Assembly (NCBI RefSeq): GCF_003597395.2
Contig: NC_133770.1
Coordinates: forward strand, 11,469,046-11,533,045
Reading direction: 5' to 3'
Source: Chelonoidis abingdonii
Taxonomy: Eukaryota > Chordata > Testudines > Testudinidae
Length of the DNA stretch: 64,000 bases
Made by a program: the position numbers and the translations under genes. Every line of letters starts with the position of its first letter. Position 1 is the first letter of the stretch. The notes beneath the pieces were generated by a model that saw only the letters and a list, made by a program, of their open reading frames with translations, was not told where the DNA came from and did not search any database. Below, piece after piece: positions 23,399 to 34,504 of this stretch.

Positions 23399-23932
23399 TG
23401 AATCTGTGTCTTTGGTTTCATCATCAGTACAAAGGGACCAGGATTACTACAAACCTCAGAGTAGTATTAGGATTTTTAATTCATGGGAGTGTATAAAGCA
23501 CTTTGCAGTCTCCAGATGGAAGATGCTAGAGAAGCGTGGTATATTACTATTATGCAAATAAGCTCAGGTGTCCTTCAAATATTGCAAACCTTTGTAAACC
23601 TTTTAACAAACCTGGACTGAATTCCAAGTGCGTAACGGACCCTGAAAGCTGGCAAATTTTGCATGGCTTCTGATTTCACTGGGAATATGCTGCACAGCTC
23701 TAGAAACACCAAAGGACACTGTGCTACTTTGGCATGCGTCGGCTTCGTCTTCCTTCTCAGCAAGCCAAATCTGAGTCTCATCTCAAATTACCATAAATTT
23801 TAAAATAGTAAACCCAAGAGAGAGATGAATCAGGAGTCTCTCTCAAATAAAACATAGGCTGGGCTTTAAACTGCATTTCTGTGAACAAATTTCTATCCAT
23901 TACTGTGACAGGAAGCTAATCATTTAGAAATA
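23399..23932. other. Unassigned sequence with an L2/MIR-like 3' end
   Basis: At about 23470-23540, gtgtataaagcactttgcag and tccagatggaagatgctaga resemble the MIR/L2 3' tail. The remainder is unrecognised. Confidence 0.4.
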
Positions 23933-24322
23933 CAGTAGAACCTCAGAGTTACGAACACCTCGGGAATGGAGGCTTTTCGTAACCCTGAAATGTTCATAAC
24001 GCTGAACAAAATGTTATCGTTGTTCTTTCAAAAGTTTACAGCTGAACATTGACCTAATATAGCTTTGAAACTTTACTATGCAGAAGAAAAATGCTGCTTT
24101 TAACCATGTTTGTTCAAATGAAACAAGAACAAAAACTTTGTCAAATCTCATTTTTTAAAATTTTCCCTTTATTTTGTTGGTAGTTTACCGTTAACACAGT
24201 ACTCTACTCTATTTACTTTTCTTTTTCTTTTTTTTGTCCTCTGCTGCTACCCGATTGTGTACTTCAGGTTCCAGATGAGGTGCGTGGTTGACCGGCCAGT
24301 TCGTAACGCTGCAATTCTACTG
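23933..24322. mobile_element. Tigger-like mariner MITE
   Basis: The left end cagtagaacctcagagttac then gaacacc is mirrored by the right end, which reads gttcgtaacgctgcaattctactg. A second internal copy (ttcgtaaccctgaaatgttc then ataacgctgaac) follows the left end. These termini are those I associate with Tigger-like TcMar elements. TA is present on the left but not cleanly on the right. It is about 390 bp with no transposase. Confidence 0.7.
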
Positions 24323-24477
24323 TTATTATCACACTCTATAAATCTCCATGCCTGTGCTGTTGGTTTTCTCAAAGTAAATTTTTTGCTTCCAACTGATTTT
24401 TGTCTCTCGACTATATATTAATTTGCTGAAGTGGCAACCGCTTCTTCATGTAGCTATCAATCAGATCTCCTCCTTGT

Positions 24478-24738
24478 CAGGGGTGGCTCCAGGCATCAGC
24501 ATGCCAAGTGCGTGCCTGAGGCGGCAAGCCACGGAGGGCACTCTGCTGGTTGCCGTGAGAGTGGCAGGTATGTTGCCTTTGGTGGCATGCCTGCGGAGGG
24601 TCCACTGGTCCCTCGGCTTTGGCGGACCTCCCGCAGGCATGCCGCCGAATCCGCGGGACCGGGGACCTCCCGCAGCAAGCCGCTGAAGGCAGCCTGCCTG
24701 TCATGCTTGCGGCGGCAAAATACCTAGAGCCGCCCCTG
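24478..24738. mobile_element. hAT MITE, CAGGGGCGGCTC family, copy 2
   Basis: The 261-bp element starts caggggtggctccagg and ends cctagagccgcccctg. It is flanked by 8-bp duplications ctccttgt (24470-24477) and ctccttat (24739-24746), 7 of 8 identical. The inside is similar to copy 1 (ggcatgcctgcggagggtcc). The 98- and 127-codon frames here are artefacts of the element. Confidence 0.87.
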
Positions 24739-25440
24739 CTCCTTATCACCATCACTAAGTGCAAGGATTGTAGGATTAGCAGACCCAGGATTATGAAGAT
24801 GTTAGGGAAGAAAAGTTCTAAAGCAACTGAGCTGCAGGTGTTATCTGGCTGGTGTTTCACGTTACCTTAAAATTTGCTATTTAGAAAAAAAGTCCTGGAA
24901 GAAGTTTTCCCCCACAAAGCGTGACTTCTCTGTCTAAATAATAAAATGAGTAATGATTGTGTCCTAGATAAATGTATTCTTCTATTCTTAAAATGCATGA
25001 ATTGCCAATCCAGCAAAACCCATTTTCTCTGGGTTCCTAAAGCAAAATGAAACACATGTTCTAGGTTATGTGTGGGTCAAGCCAGGGCTCATTTTGTTCA
25101 GCCGCAATGATTTCAAGTGTTTTCCTAATGTGTCCTTTGTCATTTCATTCTTTCTCTCTTGCTGAAGCCATGTGGCACATGACAGAAGCTGTGAGTAAGG
25201 AGACTCTTTCTGAGGTGTGCGCGTCAACACAGGCATGTTTAAGGAAAGCAAAATGAAAGGGCTAGACATTGCTTCCTAATGAGAGAGGCGGTGAATGTGA
25301 CTTTTCTCTTTCAAGGCTGTAGTTGGTAGAAGTGTTTCAAGAGAGGAATTCTTATGTATCTACAGACATGAATGAGTAAGAGGTCAATTTAGGATTCTAT
25401 ACACAGCACGAACAACTATATTGCTGAGATTCCTCTGACA
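24739..25440. other. Unassigned sequence
   Basis: No recognisable gene or repeat was found. Mirror-image frames on both strands at about 25066-25269 suggest no real coding. Confidence 0.4.
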
Positions 25441-25445
25441 TTGGG

Positions 25446-26342
25446 TGTGTCTACACGGGAGCCGAAGGTGTAATTTCCAGCTCAAGTAGACATATCTGTA
25501 CTAGCTCTGATCAAGGTAGCTTGGCAGCATAAGAAGTGGGATAGGCTAGCTATCTTGAGTTTCATCCATCTGAGAGCCTAGGTACGTACTGGGGTGGCTA
25601 GCCTCTTCTGTCACCTATGCTGGTGAGACTAAGTTCTATCTTAGTGGGCTAGCTCAGACGTGGGCAAACTGCGGCCTGTGGGACCATCCTGCCCAGCTGC
25701 TGAGAACCCTGAGGAGCCCCTCCCCCGCTGTCCTGCCCCCCTACCCTGCAGCCACACCATCACGCAGGCCATGCTCTGGCCCGCCGCTCCTGCTGGGCAG
25801 TATGGGGAACACGACTGGCTCTGGCTGGGTGTTGCAGCTGTGAGCTCCTGCTGCTGGTAAAGGGGCAGGGAGCAGGGGGATTGGGTAAGAGGGCAGGCGG
25901 TCCTGGGGGGCAGTCAGGGAGGAGGGGGAAGTTGGATTGGGTGAAAGTTCTGGGGATGGGGAACAGGGAGGGTTGAGAGTGGGAGTCCTGGGGGGCCTGT
26001 CAGGGGGCGGGGTTGTGGATGGGGTCGGGAGGGCAGTCAGGGGATAGGGATCAGGGGGGTTGGATAGAGGGCAGGGGTCTCAGGAGGGGGCGGTCAGGGG
26101 ACAAGGATCAGGGGTGGTTGGATGGGTTGGCAGTTCTGAGGGAGGCAGTCAGGGGGCAGGAAGTGGGAGGGAGTAGATAGGGGCAGGGGATCAGGCTGTT
26201 TGGGGTGGCACAGGCCCTCCATACAGTTACGCAACCCTCAGGTCAAAAAGTTTGCCCACCCCTGGGCTAGCTTGATCAGAGCTAGTGTGGGTATGTGCAC
26301 TCAAGCTGGAAATTACACCTCCAGCTCCAGTGTAGACATACC
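25446..26342. mobile_element. MITE with gtgtctacac ends, split by a hAT insertion
   Basis: The left part carries gtgtgtctacac, gtgtaatttccagctc and ctagctctgatcaaggtagc. The right part carries the inverted words gctagcttgatcagagctag, ctcaagctggaaattacacc and gtgtagacatacc. The two arms were separated by insertion of a 610-bp hAT element at 25655-26264. No clear target duplication of the outer element was found. Confidence 0.7.
25655..26264. mobile_element. hAT non-autonomous element with G-rich minisatellite core
   Basis: It starts cagacgtgggcaaact and ends agtttgcccacccctg. It is flanked by the perfect 8-bp duplication ggctagct (25647-25654 and 26265-26272). The interior from about 25860 to 26200 is a degenerate G-rich tandem array of units such as ggcagtcaggggataggg and ggatcaggggggttggat, with many G-runs of three or more on the + strand. 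It has no transposase. Confidence 0.9.
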
Positions 26343-27600
26343 TGTTGTTACAACAAACATCACTGTGGCCACAGAGCAGGCTGTCATTGGAAACGTTCAA
26401 AGTGTGGTTGCCTATACCTAGTATGCATTAATAATGTATGTCATTGAAACAGTAAATAGCCTGAGACCAGCCCAACTGGGAAAGCATCTTCCCCCCCCTT
26501 GACACACTGTAACAGGTGACGCACTGACCCTAGATGCCCTACAATACAATAGAGAGACAGATGGCTGGCCAGGCATTCTTCGGAAGGGCTCCAGGGCTGT
26601 GCAGTTCCCTTCTGGGCTTGGATTTGTTGAATATGGGGCATGCTGCTGGCCACGTTTATTTTGCTGGGCCTTTGAGGAGAGTACATGGAAACTGAAGAAC
26701 TGGCAAACTTACTGGAGTGGTAGAAGAGGTGAAAATGATTCAAATTTCTATTTCATTTTGTAAAGGATGTTTATGGGCACTTTTTATTGCTCCAAACTGA
26801 AAGGAAAAAAGAGATGGTTATTTCTTTAAGTCGCTCTTCGATCCATACCAACACTTTAATGCTGAAATCTTTAATTCAACATCACTCATTTTTATGGGCA
26901 AGAGTCCAGTGTAGAGTCCCCTGTTATACATGTGAGGGGTTCCACTAAAGCCACATGTGTGGTAAAGTGAGTGGATTGATTAAACTGTCACTAGCTATGG
27001 ATGTAAAGCTCTGAAACAGCCACTGCCTATAATTAATGTCTTCCCTCGATCATTAGAACCACTTGTGTGCCAGCAGAAATAAATGACAACTAGAATTTCT
27101 TTGCTCATAGCATAATATCATTCAAAAGACCTGGCTACTCCTCTGCTTATATTCACATAGCTCTTTACATCACTGCTTATATTCACATAGCTCTGTACAA
27201 TAATACATTGGAAATGTATTATTTTAATCTGTTCTATGTTCCTTCTTTTGCCATCATGTAAGTGTGGGCCTGTCTCCACAGCAATGTCAGTACAAGGTTA
27301 GTAGAACTCTAGTCAGCAGACCCTTGGTTTGTTAAGGTAGGTCTTAAGAATCTACACTCATTTGTAACCCTAGGTTAGGAATGACTGAGCCCTGAGCCCC
27401 AACCTGGGGATCTAGCATCTCCATGGCATTATGAGGGGCCAAGTCCAACCACTCATACCCCAGTTATCCTAGGGCCCTCCCAAAATGTGGCTGTTCTAGC
27501 CATGTGATTGTGGTGGAGTGTGGGAAAACTTGACTGTCCAGAGGACAAAGAAAATCGGATTGTGGGATTCTGGGCTACTTTTCGCGGACTGCCACAGCAG
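26343..27600. other. Mostly unassigned sequence
   Basis: A 20-bp direct repeat (cttatattcacatagctct) occurs at about 27147 and 27176. At about 27265-27320, gggcctgtctccacagcaatg looks like another small MITE end. No gene was seen. Confidence 0.45.
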
Positions 27601-27604
27601 GAGT

Positions 27605-27800
27605 CCAGTAGGCCTGCATCTACACTGCAAAGCAATAGGACTTGAGCCCTGGGTCCCGGCTTGACTCAGGCTCAGACCCTCCACCCCCATGGGGTCCTGG
27701 GACCTTGGGCTAGCACGACTTGTGTGTAGACTGAAGGCGTACTAGGCTTTAGCCTGAGTTCAAACCCTGGGCTTTCATTGCAGTGTTAACATACACTGTA
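27605..27800. mobile_element. Small MITE with tctacactgcaa / ttgcagtgttaa ends
   Basis: The left part (gcatctacactgcaaagcaa, gagccctgggtccc) is inverted relative to the right part (aaccctgggctttcattgca, gtgttaacatacac). It is a typical small palindromic MITE. No target duplication was resolved. Confidence 0.55.
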
Positions 27801-27874
27801 CTCACCCAGAGGGCAGACAAAAAAGGCTATTAATTTTTAATCATAGAGCATTGTAATTAAAAGAAATAGTGAAG

Positions 27875-28046
27875 CTCTTGGAGCATAAGCTTTCTTAGGT
27901 GAATTCCCACTTTGTCAGACGCATCTGACGAAGTGGATATTCACCCATGAAAGCTTATCCTCCAATACTTCTGTTAGTCTATAAGGTACCACAGGACTCT
28001 TTGTTGCTTTTTACAGGTCCAGACTAACACAGCTACCCCTCTGATA
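27875..28046 (+). mobile_element. Penelope-like element 3' end, copy 2, 5'-truncated
   Basis: This copy starts further in (ctcttggagcataagctttc) than the other copies but ends at the same 3' boundary (cacagctacccctctgata). It is flanked by agtgaag (27868-27874 and 28047-28053). A constant 3' end, variable 5' end and short variable duplications indicate target-primed insertion. The inverted arms meet at gcatctgacgaagtgg. Confidence 0.68.
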
Positions 28047-28208
28047 AGTGAAGATCTTATAAGCATGCATGGCTACCTGTCAATCTCTGACGGAGGCCAC
28101 ACCTCCTCCCAGTCATGTCCTTGTCGCGGTGTTCACTCTGAGGGGAATTAGCTATCTTTAAAGCTGAGGCCACCTGAGCTGGGCTGAGCAGCAATAAGTC
28201 TTGGCAGC
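28047..28208. other. Unassigned short stretch
   Basis: Nothing was recognised. A word resembling a hAT terminus (cagtgttccctctaatt) follows at 28210. Confidence 0.35.
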
Positions 28209-28213
28209 CAGCA

Positions 28214-29690
28214 GTGTTCCCTCTAATTATTCCCATGCAGCTGCATCATATTGTTGATTCATATTTAATTTATGGTCCATTACAACTCACAGATCCTTTC
28301 CAGCAATACTATCACCTAGCCAGTTATTCTCTATTTTGTAGATGTGCATTTGAATTTTCTTTCCTAAGCGTAGCATTTTGCACTTGTCTTTATTGAATTT
28401 CATCTTGTTGAATTCAGACCAATTCTCTGATTGTCAAGGTTGTTTTGAATTCTAATTCTGTCCTCCAAAGTGCTTGCAATCCCTCTCAGCTGTGTCATCC
28501 ACAAATTTTATAAGAATATTATCCAAGTCATTAATGAAACTATTGAATAGTACTGGAGCCAGGACAGACCCTTGTGGGACTCCATTAGATATGCCCTCCC
28601 ACCTTGACAGCAAAACATTGATAACTGCTTCCTTGCCTATAGCTTCCCCCTTTCCACTAGGCCAGCAACCCTATTAAAGATTAGTTTGATTTGGCATGAT
28701 TTACTCTTGACAAATCCATGCAGGCTATTCCTTATCCTCTAGGTGCTTACAAACAAATTGTTTAATAATCTGTTCAAGTATCTTTCCAGGTATCAAAATT
28801 AGGCTGGCTGATCTACAATTCCACAGGTCTCCTTTGCTTCCCTTTTTAAAGACAGGTACAATGACTGCCCTTCTCCAGTCTTCTGGGATCTCACCCTTCG
28901 TCCATGAGTTCTCAAAGATACTTGCTAACCGTTCCAAGATTGCTTCAGCTACTTCCTTAAGTACTTAGGATGCCAACTTGAATACAGCTAATTTATTTAA
29001 ATGTTCTTTAACTTCCCTTCCTATTCTGGCTTGCAGTCCTTCCCCCTTGTTGTTAATATTAATCGTGTTGAGTATCTTGTCACTATTAATCTTATTAGTG
29101 AAGATGAAGCAGAATAGTCATTGCACACCACAGTTTTCTTGATGTTATATTTTAACTCTTCTTCCCTGATAAATAGAGGACCCACACTTTCCTTTCTCTT
29201 TCTCTTGCTCCTAATGTATTTAAAAAAACCTCTTATTTTTATATCCCTTGGTAGGTGTAACTCATTTTGTGCCTTAGTCTTTCTGATTTTGTCCCTATAG
29301 GTTTGTGCTGTTATTTTGTATTTATCCTTAGCTATTTCTCCATATTTCCATTTTTTGTAGAAATCCTTTTCCATTTTCAGGTCAGTAAAACTTATCCTGA
29401 TAAAGCCATATTGGCCTCTTAGTATCCTTCCGGTCTTTCCTTTGCATCAGGATAGTTTGCAGTTGTGCCTTTAATATTGTCTCCTTGAGAAACTGCCAGC
29501 TGTCCTGAATTCCTTTATCCCCTAGATTTTCTTCCCATCGGACCTCACCTACCAGTTCTCTGAATTGGTTAATGTCTGCCTTTTTGAAGTCCACTGTCCT
29601 TTATTCTGCTGCTCTCACTCCTTCCTTTCCATGGAATCATGAAATCTATCATTTCATCATCACTTTTACTCAAATTACCTTCCGCCTTCA
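28214..29690 (-). pseudogene. CR1 LINE ORF2 relic (reverse transcriptase), antisense
   Basis: The minus strand reads through a CR1 ORF2 in order. From 29594 downward it has a linker before RT with DFKKADINQFRELVG and DSWQFLKETILKAQ. At 29374-29021 it has KWKYGEIAKDKYK, RDKIRKTKAQNEL and FKYIRSKRKRKESVGPL. At 28937-28725 come the RT fingers with SWTKGEIPEDWRRA and VIVPVFKKGSKGD. Below 28690, another frame gives a GVP-GSVL-type motif, LFNSFINDLDN and a KFVDDT version of the catalytic YxDD, then FNKDKCKML. Endonuclease and ORF1 are absent, and there are several frameshifts. It is a dead LINE fragment. Confidence 0.88.
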
Positions 29691-29930
29691 GATTAGCAAC
29701 CCTGGGCTTACACACAGTGTCTATCCAATTTGTGCCACAACCGCTGTGCTTGGATCTCCATTTCAGTACCTAGCTTACTGCAGGATGAGTGCATTCCTCA
29801 GATATTTCTCTTGCTAGAGAGAGGCTTGGAAACATATGCTTCTCTTACCTTGAGTCTGTTACTGTGGAAGTATGGCCTGCTGTAATGACAGCAAAAATCC
29901 CTCACAATAAGAAACATGCTACACAGTTTG
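29691..29930. other. Unassigned stretch between CR1 and LTR
   Basis: CR1 similarity fades after about 29700. A short region with no recognisable content follows before the LTR-like sequence. Confidence 0.35.
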
Positions 29931-29939
29931 CATTCCCAC

Positions 29940-30577
29940 CTGTGTATTTCATTACTTCAGAACAGGTCAGGAAACAGCCAGAGACCTTCCCCTCTCGTAG
30001 AAGCCACAGTCCAAGTGAATTCCTCCTGTGTCTGATCAGGAGTTAGGAGGTCTGGGGGGAACCCGAGCCCGCCCTCTACTCCTGGTTCCAGCCCAGGGCC
30101 CTGTGGACTGCAGCTGTCTGGAGTGCCTCCTGGAACAGCTATGCGACAGCTACAACTCCCTGGGCTACTTCCCCATGGCCTCCTCCCAACATGTCTTTAT
30201 CCTCGCCGCAGGACCTTTCTCCTGGTGTCTGATAATGCTTGTACTCTTCAATCCTCCAGCAACACACCTTTCCACTCTCAGCTCATAGTGCCTCTTGCTC
30301 CCAACTCCTCGCATGCACGCTACAAACCGAAGTGAGGTCCTTTTTAAACTCAGGTGCCCTGATAAGCCAGCCTCTCCTAATTGATTCTAGCAGTTTCTTC
30401 TCAATTGGCTCCAGGTGTCCTAATTAGCCTGCCTGCTTTAATTGGTTCCAGCAAGTTCCTGCTTGTTCTGGAACTGCCCCTGTTACCTTACCCAGGGAAA
30501 AGGGATCTACTTAATCTGGGACTAATTTATCTGCCTTCTAACACTCTCCTGTATCCATCTGGCCTGACCCTGTCACA
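29940..30577 (-). mobile_element. LTR fragment (TGTGACA terminus), antisense
   Basis: Read on the minus strand, the element starts tgtgacagggtcaggccag at 30577 and continues through gtaaggtaacaggggcag. It includes a TTTAAAAAGG box opposite 30336-30345 and then a GC-rich leader toward 30040. The start motif is that of a turtle LTR retrotransposon as I remember it. The other end (a matching tgtcaca terminus) was not found, so the 3' part is truncated or replaced near 29940. The + frames at 30028-30617 are shadows in this repeat. Confidence 0.65.
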
Positions 30578-30689
30578 GTATATATACAGTTACGTTAAAA
30601 GGAAACAAAGCTATTGAGTCATATCCAAGGATCAGTTCTCTTCTTTGAAATAGAAAAGCTGATGAAAGCAAGTTAGTGAAGGAATTCAC

Positions 30690-31520
30690 AGTTTATAAAT
30701 GTCCCTAGGAAAAGCAAAGCTTAGCAAGTTGATGTCAAATTACACAGAAGGAACATAAAAAGCTAACATGCATGTAGAGACAAAATTAGAAAGGCCAAGG
30801 CACAAAATGAGATCAAACAGCTAGGGAGATAAAGGGCAACAAGATAACATTTTACAAATACATAGAAGCAAGATCAAGGTCAAAAATAGAGTAGGCCCAT
30901 TACTCAATAAGGAGAGAAAAACAATAACAGAAAATGCAGCAATGGTTTAAGTATTAAATGTCTTTTTTGTTTCAGTTTTCACCAAAAAAGTTAGCAGTGA
31001 TCAGATGATTAACATAGTGAACATCAGTGCAAATGAGAAAGGATCTGAGGCTAAAATAGGGAAAGAACAAATAACATAAGAACATAAGAATGGCTGTATT
31101 GGGTCAGACCAAAGGTCCATCCAGCCCAGTATCCCATCAAGTGACAGTGGCCAATGCCAGATGACTCTAGAGGGAGTGAACCTAATAGGTAATGATCAAG
31201 TGATCTCTCTCCTGCCATCCATCTCCACCCTCTGACAAACAGAGGCTAGGGACACCATTCTTTACCCATCCTAGCTAATAAATTAAGAACTACTTAGACA
31301 AATTAGATGTCTTCAAGCTGGCAAGGTTTGATGGGATACATCCTAGAATACTTAAGGAACTCGCTGAAGAGATCTCTGAGCCATTAGTGATTGTCTTTGA
31401 GAACTCATGGAAGATGGAAGAGATCCCAGAGGACTGGAAAAAGGGTCAAATGTAGTACCTGTCTACAAAAGAGGGGAATAAAGACAGCCCAAGGAATTAT
31501 ATGTTACAATAAATCCTGAT
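30690..31520 (+). pseudogene. CR1 LINE ORF2 relic, sense, interrupted by another CR1
   Basis: On the + strand fragments read KGNKITFYKYIEARSRSK (about 30830-30880), then an acidic linker, then after an interruption LDKLDVFKLARFDGIHPRIL and SWKMEEIPEDWKK (31290-31443). This is the pre-RT and finger region of CR1 ORF2. The reading is broken at 31071-31268 by an antisense CR1 tail. There are many stops, and neither the catalytic core nor the 3' tail follows. Confidence 0.82.
31071..31268 (-). mobile_element. CR1 3' tail inserted in another CR1
   Basis: The sequence cataagaacataagaatgg, ctgtattgggtcagaccaaa, ggtccatccagcccagtatc and agtgacagtggccaatgcca is the reverse complement of the turtle-type CR1 3' end. 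It interrupts the sense CR1 ORF2 relic, whose reading resumes at about 31269. A short AT-rich shared word (aataa) occurs at both junctions, but no clear long duplication was seen. Confidence 0.82.
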
Positions 31521-33149
31521 GGAGCAAATGACATTTTGTATCCCCTGTATTTCAGTTTTCTAAATGAAATGAAGCTACCCTATTCCTAGTTTCATCTCTT
31601 TATGGACCATGGAACACTCATGGTGAGATAGTAATGAGAAAACATCCTCTCCAGGTTCTTCATAAGCCTCTGCTCTCCTGGACGCTATTTGCTCAGAGAT
31701 CTTGCAAGGTTTGACTTCATTAAGTTATGGCAAATTGCTCTGGGTTCAGTTTAGAAAATTAAACAATGAAAGCAAACAAAGCACTAATAATAAAATTAGA
31801 ACATAATTTATGGTCTGTATTGTGTAAGCACTCAGATGGCTCCAACCGGGATCTCATTCTACTTGGTACTATATAAACAAGGATTTGGTCCCTTTCCGGA
31901 AGAGTTCACAGTCTAGTTAATATACAACCGTCTCTCAAAATCAAGGTCTGTGCTGAGTGGAGAAGGGAGAGATTGTTTCCCTTAACATCAGACATGTGGG
32001 TAAAACAGGCCAAATTATTTGTTAGGAATAATATTCATTACTGATTTAGTCACTTTTTGGATTGCAAATGGTGCATGAAAAGGATCCCAGCCTGCTTTCA
32101 ACTGTTCTGTTTCAGTCATTGTGAGTTTTCTTCAAATAATTTTTATTACTGTTGCACTTGGTAGTAATCTCTGGAAAGTTGGCTGGGCACGTGGGGATAG
32201 CTCTCCTTGTTTCCAGCAGAAGCTAGTAGCAAATTCTTAAACATATGTTATTTTTGAAAAAAATAATTCAATCGGCTTGTGTATGGGTTGCAATATAGCA
32301 AAAATTCAAAATGCGAACAAAGGTTTCAACAAAAGATATTCTGACTGTTTGCAGGTCGTTAAATTGCATTAAAAACATGCCACAATATAGTAAATTTACT
32401 CCTAATATCCATTAGTCACAATAGCAATTTCTGTCATTTCCATAGGGGTATTACTCTGCATCTCTGAATGGGAGGAGTGACTGTGTATAGACTGTGGAAG
32501 GGACAGGAGGTGTCCATACAACACTTTTTGTTACAAAATGCCAGAACCTCTGTTGCTTTGTTCACAGATCACGTTATTTTTTGCAGAGTTTGTTGCTATT
32601 TTTTTTAAAAACTATCCAACAAGCACATTACTTCTCATTAACTGCTGCTATTAACATTTTTTAAGGATTAGAACTGAAATATTATAAAGCTTTTTAGGGA
32701 CTTTGTGCCTTTACTGTAGTTTAAATGAGGGAGTTTCACTGTGTGAGCAGGGAAATTAAAATGCCCAGGGAAAGTCTTCCATGCATCTGAGATTCACCCC
32801 AGTATAATTCTCCATATGAGTTGCCATTGTGAGATGATCCCTCAGGGGAGGTCATGTGCAGGGATTGAAACTGGGAGCTCTGCATCTAAAAGCATAAGTT
32901 TTGACTCCTTGCACTAAAGTACCAAGTCTACTGACTTACATGGTTGAACGATTAGAGGGCAACAAATAACCACTATGGTACTAATATGAATCATAGACTT
33001 TTATTCTATAGTCAGTTTCTCTATGACTTTGTGCCATACTAGCACAATACTAATACATTTACCTTGCCACCATGTTTAAGTAAACCAGCACAACTCTTAC
33101 TTTCCTTCCCCACAATTAGCGCCGGACAACAATATGTAACTGTATTTTC
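31521..33149. other. Unassigned sequence, AT-rich
   Basis: Apart from a short old L3/MIR-like antisense tail at about 31880-31925 (gatttggtccctttccggaa), nothing is recognised. No open frame above 60 codons was found across this 1.6-kb stretch. Confidence 0.5.
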
Positions 33150-33735
33150 CAAGGAAAAAGGGTAGGAATAAATGGTCAGTTTTCAGGAGAGAGGTAAATA
33201 GTGGTGTCCCCCAGGGGTCTGTACTGGGACCAGTCCTGTTCAACATATTCATAAATGATCTGGAAAAAGGGGTAAACAGCGAGGTTGCAAAATTTGCAGA
33301 TGATACAAAACCACTCAAGACAGTTAGTTCCGAAGCAAACTGCGAAGCGCTACAAAAGGATCTCACAAAGCTGCGTGACTGGGCAACAAAATGGCAAATG
33401 AAATTCAATGTTGATAAATGCAAAATAATGCACATTGGAAAACATAATCCCAACTATACATATAAAATAATGGGATCTAAATTAGTTGTTACCACTCAAG
33501 AAAGAGGGTTTGGAGTCATTGTGGACAGTTCTCTGAAAATGTCCACTCAACGTAGACTGGCAGTCAAAAAAGTGAACAGAATGTTGGGAATCATTAAGAA
33601 AGAGATAGATAATAAGATAGAAAATATGATATTGCCTCTATGTAAATCCATGGTACTCCCATATCTTGAATATTGTGTGGAGATGTGGTCACCCCATCTC
33701 AAAAAAATATATATTGGAATTGGAAAAGGTTCAGA
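33150..33735 (+). pseudogene. CR1 ORF2 reverse transcriptase C-terminal half
   Basis: The frame containing the codons at 33398-33814 is open upstream to about 33190. It reads GVPQGSVLGPVLFNIFINDL, then a KFADDT motif (the YxDD catalytic box, around 33290), WQMKFNVDKCKIMHIGKHN, GVIVDSSLKMSTQ, NRMLGIIKKEIDNK and LPYLEYCVEMWSPHL. These are RT palm and thumb motifs of CR1. Open for about 600 bases, this is the least damaged CR1 in the window. CR1 homology stops abruptly at about 33735. The antisense frame at 33097-33453 is a shadow. Confidence 0.9.
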
Positions 33736-33844
33736 ATCACACTGTCACCAGGAAAAGGCAGGTCTACATGATTGGAGACTCCTTACTGGGAAGAGTAGAC
33801 AGGCCTGTAACTAGAGCTGATCGGGAGAACAGAAACCCAACCAG
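33736..33844 (+). pseudogene. Fragment resembling CR1 ORF1 esterase-like domain
   Basis: Frame 33666-33872 reads RQVYMIGDSLLGRVDRPVTR then ADRENR. The GDSL word is typical of the SGNH esterase-like domain that some CR1/L2 LINEs carry in ORF1. It directly abuts the CR1 ORF2 C-terminus in a different frame, which is not the normal LINE order, and it is cut at 33845 by the duplicated block. The assignment is by motif only. Confidence 0.5.
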
Positions 33845-34504
33845 CCATTACTTCAATATAAGGAGCACTTAAACTCTGTGTCGTCTTAACTGCTCTCATT
33901 TTGCTGGCTTCAGTTGGCAGCTGCAGTCTTAAGTAGCAGGCTGATGATGAGCCTGAACAATGAAACAAAGGGTCCCAAAATAAAATAGTGGGTACTGCAT
34001 GTGTGCAAGCGCAGCTGGTCTGAAACCCAACCCATAACAATGGGTAGCTCCCCCTTGTTTGCCATGTGTGCATACATAAAATGAAAGGTAGTCACTGTGA
34101 GATTCCATTTTGTACCATTGTTCCTAATGAGGCCAAACAGAAGCTAAACTCTCTGGGTACAGTCTCTAAGGGTATGTCACTGTCGCCAGCGTAGCATGGG
34201 TGGAAGCTTGGCATGGCTGCCGGTTGTATCCTAGAGTTCTTGGTGGATTTGTACTCAGGAGGCTCGTCTGAACTGCTGCTTTTTAGCTACATGACTAAAG
34301 GCTATTTAGCTACACTGGTTATTTTTAGTATGCTACACGGCTATTTTAGCATGCTTGCTAATGCGAGCTAGCACTTGCCTGTCTACAAGCTGAGTAACAT
34401 ATTCCAGCTACAGCGTAAATGTACTCTCAGGGCCTGATGCAAACCTGAAGGAGGTCAACAGGCTGGGCTTGGATCAGACACAGAAACTATACATTATTCT
34501 AACA

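Noticed and set aside
27147..27195. Repeated cttatattcacatagctct considered as a possible CRISPR-like or regulatory array
   Set aside because: Only two copies, no spacer regularity, and a vertebrate genome. It is a local duplication.
33097..33453. 118-codon minus frame
   Set aside because: It is the exact antisense of the CR1 reverse transcriptase reading and is a shadow.
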